A DNA stretch of 64,000 nucleotides from Mesonia sediminis (GCF_042684705.1 NZ_JBHULZ010000040.1:62001-126000), one strand, 5' to 3'. Positions 42,746-51,433 are shown, counted from the stretch's first letter. Notes: a model not told the origin generated them from the letters alone. Numbers and translations are program-made.

Positions 42746-43216
42746 CTATTCAACTATTTTTTGAAAATAAGCAAATAATTCTCCTTTAGTAATTTGCGCT
42801 CCTTGCTGAATCAATGCAAAGACATCTTTATTACGGTCGGCTTTTAAAGCCTTTTTCGACGTATATAGCTCTACGTCTTCATGCGCCAAATTTTGCTGTA
42901 GCCAACGATAGCCCTCACGCGTGGTTATATTAATAGTTTCATTCTTAACTTTAACACCAATTAGCGTTATAAAGTCTTCATCTATAGAGAAAAGAAATAA
43001 GTGCTGCGGTGAATAATGCTCTAGATATTTCACTTTTCTCAACACTCCCTCCCAAATCAAATCACTAAAGATATCGAGCTCTTCTTCGGCAACTTCGGGT
43101 TTGTTCTTTTTAATTTCTTCCCATTCATCGGCAGTAATAGACTGACTGGCCAAGAAATTAATAAATTCTTGGTGCATTTCTTTGAATTGTTCCTGGCTTA
43201 AGCGTTGATATTTCAT
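42746..43216 (-). CDS. DUF6495-like conserved protein
   Basis: A 156-residue soluble, mostly acidic protein starting MKYQRLSQEQFKEMHQEFINFLASQ. The central part (IWEGVLRKVKYLEHYSPQHLFLFSIDEDFITLIGVKV) and C terminus look like a compact alpha/beta domain. I associate it with the flavobacterial DUF6495 family from its N terminus and its position behind rplI, but cannot verify this. It lies 80 nt downstream of rplI beyond a terminator, so it probably has its own weak promoter. Function unknown. Confidence 0.7.
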   Translation of the reverse strand: MKYQRLSQEQFKEMHQEFINFLASQSITADEWEEIKKNKPEVAEEELDIFSDLIWEGVLRKVKYLEHYSPQHLFLFSIDEDFITLIGVKVKNETINITTREGYRWLQQNLAHEDVELYTSKKALKADRNKDVFALIQQGAQITKGELFAYFQKIVE

Positions 43217-43247
43217 TGTTAAAAAGGTATTTATTTAAAAAACAAGA

Positions 43248-43280
43248 TAAAAAAAAAGCCTATCGCTTAGATAGGCTTTA
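43248..43280 (-). terminator. terminator of the rpsF-rpsR-rplI operon
   Basis: Perfect 10-bp stem (43255-43264 with 43270-43279), five-nt loop, followed by a T run on the minus strand; 17 nt after the rplI stop. Confidence 0.88.
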
Positions 43281-43296
43281 AGTCTTATGAATAAGA

Positions 43297-43746
43297 TTAA
43301 TTTTCACCAACTACTTCAAAAGTAAAATCGGTTACCACTTCTCTATGGAAACGCAGTTTAGCTTCGTATTGACCTAAACGCTTAATGTTACCACCCAAAA
43401 TTGTAATGTATTTTTTATCGATGTTTACATCGTTCTTTGCTAAAGCCTCGGCCAAATCTGCTGCGGTAATACTACCAAACATCTTATCTCCAGCTCCAGC
43501 TTTTGCTGTTAAAGTAAGCTCTAACTTGTTTGCTTTAGCTTGCAATTCTTCTGCTTCTTCAACAAACTTTTTCTCTTTATATGCACGTTGCTTTAAAGTT
43601 TCTGCTAGCATTTTCTTAGCAGAAGGTGTAGCTAACTCTGCATATCCTTGTGGGATTAGGTAGTTTCTACCATAACCATTCTTAACGGTTACGATATCAT
43701 CAATAAATCCTAAATTTTCAACGTCTTTCTTTAATATCAGTTCCAT
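43297..43746 (-). CDS. rplI: ribosomal protein L9
   Basis: A 149-residue bL9. The N-terminal RNA-binding domain begins MELILKKDVENLGFIDDIVTVKNGYGRNYLIPQGYA, with the GYGRNYLIP signature at 24-32; a long helix (about 40-75) links it to the C-terminal domain. It binds 23S rRNA near the L1 stalk and helps maintain reading frame. Last gene of the operon, 13 nt after rpsR. Confidence 0.97.
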   Translation of the reverse strand: MELILKKDVENLGFIDDIVTVKNGYGRNYLIPQGYAELATPSAKKMLAETLKQRAYKEKKFVEEAEELQAKANKLELTLTAKAGAGDKMFGSITAADLAEALAKNDVNIDKKYITILGGNIKRLGQYEAKLRFHREVVTDFTFEVVGEN

Positions 43747-43759
43747 AATGTCGTTTCTT

Positions 43760-44056
43760 TTATTTTAATAAATCACCAACGTATGGCATTAATGCTAAAT
43801 GACGAGCTCTTTTTACCGCTACAGCTACTTTTCTTTGGTATTTAAGAGAAGTTCCTGTTAATCTTCTAGGTAACAATTTACCTTGCTCATTTACAAAAGC
43901 CATTAAAAAATCTGGATCTTTATAATCGATATACTTGATACCTGATCTTTTAAAACGACAATATTTCTTTGTTTTCGAGGTTTCAATATTTAAAGGCGTT
44001 AAATATCTAATTTCCCCATCTTTTTTTCCTTTAGCTTGTTGCTCTATAGATGACAT
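43760..44056 (-). CDS. rpsR: ribosomal protein S18
   Basis: A 98-residue bS18. The core is YCRFKRSGIKYIDYKDPDFL near 32-51 and GKLLPRRLTGTSLKYQRKVAVAVKRARHLALMPY near 57-90, which bind 16S rRNA in the platform next to S6. The N-terminal 25 residues form a charged extension with KGKKDG. It follows rpsF by 2 nt. Only one cysteine is present, so no zinc-ribbon form. Confidence 0.97.
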   Translation of the reverse strand: MSSIEQQAKGKKDGEIRYLTPLNIETSKTKKYCRFKRSGIKYIDYKDPDFLMAFVNEQGKLLPRRLTGTSLKYQRKVAVAVKRARHLALMPYVGDLLK

Positions 44057-44058
44057 AC

Positions 44059-44397
44059 TTACGCTTTTTCTTTGTTTCTTTTAACTCTTTTTTGTGCCCA
44101 TTCGATGGCGTGCTTATCTAATTTCACGGTAAGGTAACGCATCACCGCCTCGTCTCTTCTAAACATAAGTTCAAAAGGCTCGATAGCTTCACCATCTACT
44201 TGAAATTCAAATAAGTTGTAAAATCCACTTTTCTTGTGTTGGATAGGATAGGCAAGCTTCTTAAGCCCCCAGTTCTCCTTGTTAACCATCTTCGCCCCTT
44301 TAGAAACAAGAAAATCTTCATATTTCTTTACTGTTTCCTTTACCTGGTCTTCAGATAAAACGGGATTCAAGATGAAAACAGTTTCATAATGATTCAT
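44059..44397 (-). CDS. rpsF: ribosomal protein S6
   Basis: A 112-residue bS6, starting MNHYETVFILNPVLSEDQVKE. The KYEDFL and NWGLKKLAYPIQHKKSGFYNLFEF stretches are typical, and the basic C-terminal tail (RVKRNKEKA) contacts rRNA. I use the ATG at 44397, because an upstream in-frame ATG at 44427 overlaps the promoter. S6 forms a heterodimer with S18, encoded next. First gene of the operon. Confidence 0.96.
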   Translation of the reverse strand: MNHYETVFILNPVLSEDQVKETVKKYEDFLVSKGAKMVNKENWGLKKLAYPIQHKKSGFYNLFEFQVDGEAIEPFELMFRRDEAVMRYLTVKLDKHAIEWAQKRVKRNKEKA

Positions 44398-44424
44398 AAT
44401 ATATAGTTTAATAAAATTTGGATG

Positions 44425-44454
44425 CAAAAATACGTTTTTTTATCGAATTAGCAA
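44425..44454 (-). promoter_or_regulatory. promoter of the rpsF operon
   Basis: On the minus strand TTG (44452-44454), 19 nt, TATTTTTG (44425-44432): an exact consensus match. Expected start near 44418, leader about 21 nt to the rpsF ATG. I see no S6-S18 mRNA binding structure in so short a leader. Confidence 0.8.
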
Positions 44455-44539
44455 GTTTGGCTTATTTTTTTATTCCGATAATTTGTGAGTTAATCGAAAG
44501 TTGCTTACATTTAGACCATATAACCAACACCAATAACCT

Positions 44540-45256
44540 GTGGATGATATTAAATTAAATTGCATAGTTGTGGATGATTCTACCATTCAACGAATTTCAA
44601 TCACCAAATTGGTTAAAGATCATCCAAATTTAGAGTTAATTGCCGAACATAATAACGCTATTAAAGTTAAGGAAACTTTAAAAAATGAAGATATCGATCT
44701 CATCTTCCTTGATATTGAAATGCCTATTATCTCTGGTTTTGATTTACTCGACAATCTTGAGAAGCAACCACAAATTATTTTTATTACTGGTAAAACTCAA
44801 TATGCCTTTAAAGCTTTTGATTACAAAGCCATCGATTTTTTGCAAAAACCCGTTAGTGCAAAGCGTTTTGATTATGCCATAAGTAAAGTGCTTGATTTCT
44901 TTAAATTGCGCATTGAAAAAGAGCGTATCTCAGACGATAATTACATCATGATTAAAAGCAATTTTAAAAACTTTAAAGTGTTTTTAGATGACATCAAGTA
45001 TGTTCAAGCTTTTGGTGATTATGTGAAAGTTGTAACCAAAGAACAAACGTATACCGTTCTTTCTACCTTAAAAGGTTTTAACGAGCGTTTGCCTAGCGAT
45101 CAATTCTTAAGAGTACATAAATCATATATTGTAAACTTAAGCAAAATAAAGAAATACGAGTCAAAAAATCTTTGGATTAAAGACATAGAAATACCTATTA
45201 GCCGTAACCGTAAGAAAGAGTTAGATTTTGCTATGGCTAGTATCGGGATTTCTTAA
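44540..45256 (+). CDS. LytTR-family response regulator
   Basis: A 238-residue regulator. The receiver domain (1-118) has the acidic pair VVDDS at 10-14, phospho-acceptor Asp58 in IFLDIEMP, and Lys98-type LQKPVS. The C-terminal LytTR DNA-binding domain (about 140-238) has the IKSNFKNFKVFLDDIKYVQAFGDYVKV and FLRVHKSYIVNLSKI motifs. I take GTG at 44540 as the start. No kinase adjoins, so it is an orphan in this window. Its stop overlaps that of priA by 4 nt. Confidence 0.9.
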   Translation: MDDIKLNCIVVDDSTIQRISITKLVKDHPNLELIAEHNNAIKVKETLKNEDIDLIFLDIEMPIISGFDLLDNLEKQPQIIFITGKTQYAFKAFDYKAIDFLQKPVSAKRFDYAISKVLDFFKLRIEKERISDDNYIMIKSNFKNFKVFLDDIKYVQAFGDYVKVVTKEQTYTVLSTLKGFNERLPSDQFLRVHKSYIVNLSKIKKYESKNLWIKDIEIPISRNRKKELDFAMASIGIS

Positions 45257-47709
45257 ACAGGGTCTACATCTATCGTTAACTTTACTTTTCTAAATTTCCC
45301 TATAGACTCATAAGACTTTTTTACTTTCAAAATAAAGTCTTTGGTTTTCTTTACGGAATAATTCATAGGTATTTTTACAATAATATTCTTGCGGTACTCA
45401 TTACGCACACGCGCAACTGCAGGAAATTCAGGACCCAGTACATTATCGCGTAAACCCTGACGCAAAGCCTCCGAAAGCCACAAAGATGCCTCCTCTACAG
45501 CGTTATAATCTCTTTGTTTACAGGTGATTTTTATAAGTCTATAAAATGGAGGGTATTTAAAGTTTTTGCGTTCATACACCTGCTCTTTGAACATATCTTC
45601 ATAGCTATTGGTGGTTACCTGCTGTAAAATTTGATGATGCGGATTAAAAGTTTGAATCAGCACTTTACCCTGCTTGGCTGTTCTTCCGGCTCTACCGGCC
45701 ACTTGAACCAACATTTGAAAGCTACGTTCATGAGCTCTGAAATCGGGAAAATTTAATAAGTTATCAGCATTCATTACGCCCACTAAATCTACATTCCTAA
45801 AATCAAGTCCTTTGGTTAGCATCTGGGTACCCACTAAAATATCTATACTGTGCTGCTCAAATTTATCTAGAATTTTATCGTAAGCATTTTTACCTCGGGT
45901 GGTGTCCAAGTCCATTCTGGCAACACGAGCTTTGGGTAACAAAGTGTTTAACTCGGTTTCTATTTGCTCTGTTCCAAATCCTTTGGTACTTACCTCGCTA
46001 CTCCCACAAGCCATACACGCCTTTTGCATGGCAATGTGATAACCACAATAATGACAACGCAAACTATTATTGTGTTTATGAAAAGTAAGACTCACGTCAC
46101 AATTAGGACAATGCGGACTGTGCCCACAAGTATGACATTCAAGCGTAGGGGAATAACCTCTTCTGTTTTGAAAAAGGATGACCTGTTTACCAGCCAGTAT
46201 GGTTTGCTCTATGGCCTCGATAAGCACATCAGAAAAATGACCTTTCATCTGATTACGCTTATATTTTTCTTTAAGGTTGATCAAATGGATTTCAGGAGGT
46301 ATCACTTGGCCATAGCGTTTCTTTAGACTAACAAGGGCATACTTATCCCTTTGAGCATTGTAATAAGATTCGATACTCGGAGTAGCCGTACCCAAAACAA
46401 TAGAAGCTTTACAGAGATGACTAAGTACTACTGCAGCATCTCTTGCCTGGTACCGTGGAGCGGGATTTAATTGCTTAAATGAATTCTCGTGACTCTCATC
46501 AACCAAAATCAATCCTAAATCCTGAAAAGGCAATAATAAAGCCGAACGCGTTCCTACAATAATTTTCCCTTTGGTTTGATTATAAATATGCAGGTAGGTT
46601 TCAAAGCGTTCTTGTTGTGAGTATTTACTATGATAAACCATCACCTCCTGGCCAAAGTAGGCTTCTAGGCGTTTGATAAGCTGGGTGGTCAGCGCAATCT
46701 CGGGGACTAAAAAAAGTACCTGTTTGCCTTTTTTCACCTGCTTATCTATCAACTTCATGTACACTTCGGTTTTACCCGAAGAGGTTATACCATGAAACAA
46801 TACAGGTTTTGAAGCCTTAAAATTGGCCTCAATTTGGTTCAAGGCCGCCTGCTGTTCTGCGCTTAAATCAATTAATTGTTGTGCTATTTGGTTTTGGTTT
46901 TTCACCCGATCTATTTGAAGCGTATATTCTTCTAAAAAACCTTTATCAACCAAAGCATTTAAGGAGGCATCTGAAGCTTGAGCTTTTTCTTTTAGCTTTT
47001 TTCTTGAAATAGGTTTATTCGATTGTGCTTTTAAGGTAAAGAATTGCATCACAATCTCTTTTTGTTTATGCGCTCTTCCCAATTCTTCTAACATTGCATT
47101 CATAGCCTGCGGATTTTCATAAGATTCGCTTAAACGTATATACTTAATCAATTTAGGCTTGTATTGCTCAAATATTTCTTGCTCTAATAGTATATACTTT
47201 TTTTGGGCCATTTCTTGCAAAATGGGTAATACATTTTTTTTACCCAGCAATTGCCCCACTTCTTTAATTTTTAATTGCGATTGTTTTTCTAAAGCCTCAA
47301 GCACTAAAAATTGTTCATCACTAAGCTGATTGGCAAGCTCTATGGTATCGTGTTGGTTGTTGCGTTGAATCACAGTTTCACTTTCAAGAAGAAAAATACC
47401 CGGTAAAGCTGCTCGCATTACTTCGCCTAAACTGCATAGATAGTAGGAGCTAATCCATTCCCAAAACGCCAATTGAAGTTTGCTTACTATCGGCGATTGA
47501 TCAAGAATGGTTTCTATAAATTTTGGCGTATAAATTTCTGGGTGCTGCTGATGTATTTTTGCAACAATACCGGTATAGATTTTAGATTTACCAAAAGGTA
47601 CTGCTACCCTCATACCGGGTTGCAATAAATCATATTCCTCTTGACTTATCGCATAAGTAAAGGTATTGTTAATAGCCAAGGGGATAATTACATCTATATA
47701 AAAATTCAT
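45253..47709 (-). CDS. priA: primosomal protein N' (PriA helicase)
   Basis: An 818-residue PriA, the 3' to 5' helicase that restarts collapsed replication forks. An N-terminal 3'-DNA-binding domain (1-105) is followed by the helicase core: Walker A GITSSGKTEVY near 305-315, the DEAH-like LILVDESHENSF near 400-411, and the motif VAGRAGRTAKQG near 674-685. Eight zinc cysteines lie between 526 and 572 (CHTCGHSPHCPNC, CHYCGYH, CMACGS). Full length. It is transcribed alone. Confidence 0.96.
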   Translation of the reverse strand: MNFYIDVIIPLAINNTFTYAISQEEYDLLQPGMRVAVPFGKSKIYTGIVAKIHQQHPEIYTPKFIETILDQSPIVSKLQLAFWEWISSYYLCSLGEVMRAALPGIFLLESETVIQRNNQHDTIELANQLSDEQFLVLEALEKQSQLKIKEVGQLLGKKNVLPILQEMAQKKYILLEQEIFEQYKPKLIKYIRLSESYENPQAMNAMLEELGRAHKQKEIVMQFFTLKAQSNKPISRKKLKEKAQASDASLNALVDKGFLEEYTLQIDRVKNQNQIAQQLIDLSAEQQAALNQIEANFKASKPVLFHGITSSGKTEVYMKLIDKQVKKGKQVLFLVPEIALTTQLIKRLEAYFGQEVMVYHSKYSQQERFETYLHIYNQTKGKIIVGTRSALLLPFQDLGLILVDESHENSFKQLNPAPRYQARDAAVVLSHLCKASIVLGTATPSIESYYNAQRDKYALVSLKKRYGQVIPPEIHLINLKEKYKRNQMKGHFSDVLIEAIEQTILAGKQVILFQNRRGYSPTLECHTCGHSPHCPNCDVSLTFHKHNNSLRCHYCGYHIAMQKACMACGSSEVSTKGFGTEQIETELNTLLPKARVARMDLDTTRGKNAYDKILDKFEQHSIDILVGTQMLTKGLDFRNVDLVGVMNADNLLNFPDFRAHERSFQMLVQVAGRAGRTAKQGKVLIQTFNPHHQILQQVTTNSYEDMFKEQVYERKNFKYPPFYRLIKITCKQRDYNAVEEASLWLSEALRQGLRDNVLGPEFPAVARVRNEYRKNIIVKIPMNYSVKKTKDFILKVKKSYESIGKFRKVKLTIDVDPV

Positions 47710-47725
47710 AAAGCTTATTAAAACA

Positions 47726-47757
47726 CAAAGCTATTAAAGATTATGACTCATAGACAA
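47726..47757 (-). promoter_or_regulatory. promoter of priA
   Basis: On the minus strand TTG (47755-47757), 21 nt, TAGCTTTG (47726-47733). Expected start near 47719, 10 nt before the ATG at 47709. Confidence 0.55.
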
Positions 47758-47799
47758 GCCAAAAGCTTTAATAGCTTCAATTTATTTAAACAGTCTAAC

Positions 47800-48360
47800 T
47801 TATTTACCTAACATGCCTTCTTTTAAATCGTCATCTGCTGGCTTTTTGTCTAACCAAATACCAAATAATGCTCGTTTAAATGCCTTACCTTGTATTACCC
47901 CTCTTTGCTCTCCATTTTTATAGGCTACTACGCCGCGCTCGGGTTGGTAGGTAATATCAAAAATATCTCCTTTGACAATTTCTTCCTCAAAAAAACCTAT
48001 AAATTGATCGATTTGTTTGCGAAGTGGAGCTACATTATTGTTGGTTGATTTTTTAAAGCCATCTTCTACGGCTTCTATCATTTTACTACTCGAAACTAAT
48101 TTTGAAACGATTTGAAGACGTACTGCCATTGGTTCATTACTATCTAAGATTTCTTTGGCACTACTTTTCTTTTCCGTAAGATAAAGCGCCCCCACATAAA
48201 GGTCTATCCATAGCTTTTCTCTTACTCCAGCACCATTAAGTACGGTTTGGTGTTCTCCTATTTTCATTGTATTGGGCAAAGTTACCCCTTCTACTTGTGT
48301 TTGGCTATAGCCTGTAAAAGCAATAAATAGCGCCAATAATAAATTAATGTGTGTTTTCAT
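47800..48360 (-). CDS. periplasmic chalcone-isomerase-like domain protein
   Basis: A 186-residue protein with a cleavable signal peptide (MKTHINLLLALFIAFTGYSQ, cleavage near 20). The mature part has the bacterial chalcone-isomerase-like fold pattern: EGVTLPNTMKIGEHQTVLNGAGVREKLWIDLYVGALYL near 24-61, and the YQPERGVVAYKNG and KALFGIWL-type motifs near the end. Members outside plants are not chalcone isomerases and probably bind fatty acids or other ligands. It is followed by no operon partner; the YihY gene is 27 nt upstream on the same strand. Confidence 0.83.
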   Translation of the reverse strand: MKTHINLLLALFIAFTGYSQTQVEGVTLPNTMKIGEHQTVLNGAGVREKLWIDLYVGALYLTEKKSSAKEILDSNEPMAVRLQIVSKLVSSSKMIEAVEDGFKKSTNNNVAPLRKQIDQFIGFFEEEIVKGDIFDITYQPERGVVAYKNGEQRGVIQGKAFKRALFGIWLDKKPADDDLKEGMLGK

Positions 48361-48387
48361 AGTGTTCAGATTTGTAAGCCTAATTTA

Positions 48388-49305
48388 TCACTTTTTTTGT
48401 TTTAATCTATAAATAGTTGCATTTAATTCAAAGCCTAATAACAAGATGTTTGCATTTAGCCATATATATATAAGCAAAATTAGTAAAGCACCAATACTTC
48501 CGTAAAGCTCATTGTAATTATTAAAATTTTCTATGTATATACTGAATAGATAGGTGTTTAATAAAATTAATAGCGTTGTAAAAAGCGCACCCAGCGAAAG
48601 GTACCTAGACTGTCTACCTTCTTTGGTTCCAAAGTAATATAAAATGGCAACAGCATTATAGATAAGAAGGATCACTACGACATATCTACCAAATTGTGCC
48701 CACTGCAAGCCATCTGTAAACAAGCCTAAAGCTTTTAAATTCTCTATGATAAAGGTTAAGTAAAATAGCACTATAACCGCCACTAAAACCAAAATAGCCA
48801 GAATAATTGCAGTGATTACAGCAACCATATATTGCCGAATAATCGATCGGTTAATATGCGTATGGTAAGAAAATTCAAATCCGGTGAATATGGCATTTAC
48901 CCCATTGGCCATTAAAAAAATAGAAAGTATAAATACAAAGCTCAATAAACCACCTCTTGGATTATTAAAAATATCTGCAAAAATCTCATTAAAAAAACCT
49001 GAGGTTTGGGGAGGTAAAAAAGAATCTATAAAAGACAAAAGCACCAAATGAAAATCGTCTATAAACCAGACAAAGGGTATCAAGTTCAGCACAAATAACA
49101 AAAATGGGAAAATCGCCATAAAGAAGCTAAATGCAATAGAACTGGCTCGCGTTGAAAAAGTTCCTTTTATAATGCCCAACGCATATAACTCTCCCAAGTC
49201 ATAAACGCTTAAGCCGTTTAAGCCAGGTAATTTAATGCTCCTGGCCTTGGCTTCAAACCAGGCTAAAGGCTTTTTTTTGAAACTTATTTCTTGTTTATCT
49301 GTCAT
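48388..49305 (-). CDS. YihY/virulence factor BrkB family membrane protein
   Basis: A 305-residue polytopic protein with about six membrane helices from residue 50 onwards. The family pattern is clear: TFSTRASSIAFSFFMAIFPFLLFVLNLIPF near 49-78, then helices near 115-135, 155-185, 205-225, 235-255 and 265-290 ending GALLILLIYIWLNANILLLGFELN. Once called ribonuclease BN in error, the family is now thought to be a transporter or lipid-related membrane protein, function unproven. It starts at the stop of nadC (1-nt overlap), suggesting coupling. Confidence 0.88.
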   Translation of the reverse strand: MTDKQEISFKKKPLAWFEAKARSIKLPGLNGLSVYDLGELYALGIIKGTFSTRASSIAFSFFMAIFPFLLFVLNLIPFVWFIDDFHLVLLSFIDSFLPPQTSGFFNEIFADIFNNPRGGLLSFVFILSIFLMANGVNAIFTGFEFSYHTHINRSIIRQYMVAVITAIILAILVLVAVIVLFYLTFIIENLKALGLFTDGLQWAQFGRYVVVILLIYNAVAILYYFGTKEGRQSRYLSLGALFTTLLILLNTYLFSIYIENFNNYNELYGSIGALLILLIYIWLNANILLLGFELNATIYRLKQKK

Positions 49306-50165
49306 TAATCTACTGCCTTCAGGCTAAGGTCAAGGTTATAAACCGAATGCGTTAAAGCCCCGCTACTTATGTAATCTACTCCACATGCTGCATACTCAGC
49401 CGCGGTTTCTAAAGTAATCCCTCCACTCGATTCAGTTTGGGTTTTGCCATTGATTAAAGCCACAGCTTCCCGAGTATCTTCATAATTAAAATTATCAATT
49501 AAAATGCGATGAATACCGTCGTACTTTAAAATCTCTTTGATTTCCTCCATATTTCTGGCTTCAACTATAATCTTTAGATCAAGCGAATTTTCTCGTAAAT
49601 AAGCTTGAGTTTTCTCTATTGCTGCTCCTACTCCACCTGAAAAATCAATATGGTTATCTTTAAGCATAATCATATCATATAAGGCAAAGCGATGGTTTAC
49701 TCCTCCTCCTATTTTAACCGCCCATTTCTCTAGTGCGCGTATGCCTGGGGTTGTTTTTCGGGTGTCTAAAATTTTGGTTTTGGTATTCTTGAGCAATTCC
49801 GCAAAAGCATTTGTTTTAGTAGCAATTGCACTCATACGCTGCATGGCGTTAAGCACCAGGCGTTCGGCTTTTAAGATAGACTGACTGCTACCCGAAACAT
49901 AAAAGGCTATATCTCCGTATTGTATAGGGCTTCCATCCTCGAGTAAGGTCTCCACTTTCAATTCCGGATCTACATAGCTAAAAACCTGTTTAGCAAAATC
50001 AACACCTGCTAAAATACCGGTATCTTTAACCAATAATTTGGCTTTACCAGATGCATCCTGCGGTATACAGGCTAAAGAACTGTGATCGCCTTCTCCTACA
50101 TCTTCGCGAATGGCATTTTCAATAATTAATTGTATCTCTTTTTCAAATTGGGCTTGTGCTATCAT
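49305..50165 (-). CDS. nadC: nicotinate-nucleotide diphosphorylase (carboxylating)
   Basis: A 286-residue NadC, which converts quinolinate and PRPP to nicotinate mononucleotide, CO2 and PPi in de novo NAD synthesis. The motif ERLVLNAMQRMSAIAT near 99-114, DTRKTTPGIRALEKWAVKIGGGVNHR near 131-156 and MLKDNHI near 164-170 hold the substrate-binding residues. The C-terminal ESSGGITLETAAEYAACGVDYIS is typical. nadA and nadB are not in this window. It is the first gene of a nadC-yihY unit divergent from rlmH. Confidence 0.96.
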   Translation of the reverse strand: MIAQAQFEKEIQLIIENAIREDVGEGDHSSLACIPQDASGKAKLLVKDTGILAGVDFAKQVFSYVDPELKVETLLEDGSPIQYGDIAFYVSGSSQSILKAERLVLNAMQRMSAIATKTNAFAELLKNTKTKILDTRKTTPGIRALEKWAVKIGGGVNHRFALYDMIMLKDNHIDFSGGVGAAIEKTQAYLRENSLDLKIIVEARNMEEIKEILKYDGIHRILIDNFNYEDTREAVALINGKTQTESSGGITLETAAEYAACGVDYISSGALTHSVYNLDLSLKAVD

Positions 50166-50237
50166 AAAAAGGTATTTCTATCTGCTAAAATAATAAAGTA
50201 TTCTCAATTTGTAGTTGAATCTTGATATCTATTCATA

Positions 50238-50267
50238 GTTAGCATAAAGGTGTTTCAATTTGCTAAC
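50238..50267. repeat. inverted repeat in nadC-rlmH spacer
   Basis: GTTAGCA (50238-50244) and TGCTAAC (50261-50267) are perfect complements with a 16-nt gap. The decamer TTTGTAGTTG also occurs twice, at 50208-50217 and 50269-50278. This 213-nt divergent spacer therefore holds several repeats that might be operators. Confidence 0.35.
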
Positions 50268-50290
50268 TTTTGTAGTTGTATTTTAGTTTC

Positions 50291-50308
50291 GCTTAACGCG
50301 GATTTAAT
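50291..50308 (+). repeat. short motif shared with spacer at 22193-22209
   Basis: GCTTAACGCGGATTTAAT, the same as the other copy except for one extra A. Its position just upstream of the rlmH promoter may be coincidental. Confidence 0.35.
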
Positions 50309-50327
50309 CTCGAAAAAATAAAACAAA

Positions 50328-50360
50328 TTGATTCAAATTCAGGAGAGTCATTTATTTTTG
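50328..50360 (+). promoter_or_regulatory. promoter of rlmH
   Basis: TTG (50328-50330), 22 nt, TATTTTTG (50353-50360). Expected start near 50367, 12 nt before the ATG at 50379. Confidence 0.6.
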
Positions 50361-50378
50361 TAAACAGAGTAGATATCT

Positions 50379-50852
50379 ATGAAAATAAAACTGATTGTCG
50401 TCGGAAAAACAGATAAAGGTCCGTTGCAGGATTTAATCGCAGATTATTGTAAACGCCTTACACATTATATTTCGTTTGAGTTGCAAGTAATACCCGATTT
50501 AAAAAAAACAAAGCATTTAGATGTACAACAACAAAAACAAAAAGAAGGTGAGCTTATTTTAAAAGAAATCAACACTTCAGATTGGTTGGTTTTATTAGAT
50601 GAAGCAGGAAAATCTTTTACCTCAATGCAATTTGCGCAAGAATTACAAAAAAAATTAAATGCCGGTACTAAGCAGTTGGTTTTTGTAATAGGCGGCCCCT
50701 ATGGCTTTTCAGATGCTGTTTACCAACAAGCAAAGCAGAAGATTAGTCTATCAAAAATGACTTTTTCTCATCAAATGGTACGTTTGTTTTTTGTTGAACA
50801 AATTTACCGAGGATTTACAATTCTTAAAAATGAACCCTATCATCACCAATAA
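50379..50852 (+). CDS. rlmH: 23S rRNA (pseudouridine1915-N3)-methyltransferase
   Basis: A 157-residue RlmH of the SPOUT class. It methylates pseudouridine 1915 in helix 69 of 23S rRNA in assembled ribosomes. The SAM-binding trefoil knot has VFVIGGPYGFSDAVY near 103-117 and LSKMTFSHQMVRLFFVEQIYRG near 124-145. N terminus MKIKLIVVGKT is typical. It precedes the RdgB-like gene by 2 nt. Confidence 0.95.
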   Translation: MKIKLIVVGKTDKGPLQDLIADYCKRLTHYISFELQVIPDLKKTKHLDVQQQKQKEGELILKEINTSDWLVLLDEAGKSFTSMQFAQELQKKLNAGTKQLVFVIGGPYGFSDAVYQQAKQKISLSKMTFSHQMVRLFFVEQIYRGFTILKNEPYHHQ

Positions 50853-50854
50853 TT

Positions 50855-51433
50855 ATGAAACTTGTATTTGCTACCAATAACGCCAACAAACTGGCAGAAA
50901 TAAAACAACTTTTACCCCAACATATCGAGTTGTTATCGCTCAAAGATATCGGTTGTACCGAAGAAATTCCAGAAACGGAAAACACCATCGAAGGTAACGC
51001 ATGGCTCAAAGCTAAATATGTAAAAGAAAAGTATGGTTATGACTGTTTTGCCGATGATACAGGCTTAGAGGTTAAAGCTTTAAACGGGGCACCCGGTGTT
51101 TTATCTGCTCGCTATGCTGGCGAGTCAAAAAACAACCAAGCCAATATCGCTAAATTATTAGACGAACTTGCCGATAAAGAGGACAGAAGGGCTCAATTTA
51201 AAACCGTAATTGCTTTGTATTTTGACGGAGAGCAAAAAGACTTTACCGGAATTTGCCCCGGACAAATAAGCCATGAACTCCGTGGCGAAGGTGGTTTTGG
51301 CTATGACCCGATATTTGTACCTCAACATCAATCCAAAACTTTTGCCGAAATGACCGCAGAAGATAAAAATCTAATCAGTCATCGAGCTTTAGCTTTTAAG
51401 CAGCTCTTAAATTATTTAAATACCAAGAAATAA
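50855..51433 (+). CDS. rdgB: non-canonical purine NTP diphosphatase (RdgB/HAM1 family)
   Basis: A 192-residue Ham1-family enzyme that hydrolyses dITP, ITP and XTP to monophosphates, keeping deaminated purines out of DNA and RNA. The motif ATNNANKLAEI at 5-15, FADDTGLEVKALNGAPGVLSARYAG near 63-87 and GGFGYDPIFVP near 145-155 hold the phosphate- and metal-binding residues; SHRALAF closes the domain. Coupled to rlmH (2-nt spacing). Ends in a very strong terminator. Confidence 0.95.
   Translation: MKLVFATNNANKLAEIKQLLPQHIELLSLKDIGCTEEIPETENTIEGNAWLKAKYVKEKYGYDCFADDTGLEVKALNGAPGVLSARYAGESKNNQANIAKLLDELADKEDRRAQFKTVIALYFDGEQKDFTGICPGQISHELRGEGGFGYDPIFVPQHQSKTFAEMTAEDKNLISHRALAFKQLLNYLNTKK

Noticed and set aside
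44397..44424. S6-S18 autoregulatory RNA structure in the rpsF leader
   Set aside because: The predicted leader is only about 21 nt and shows no bulged hairpin of the known type.
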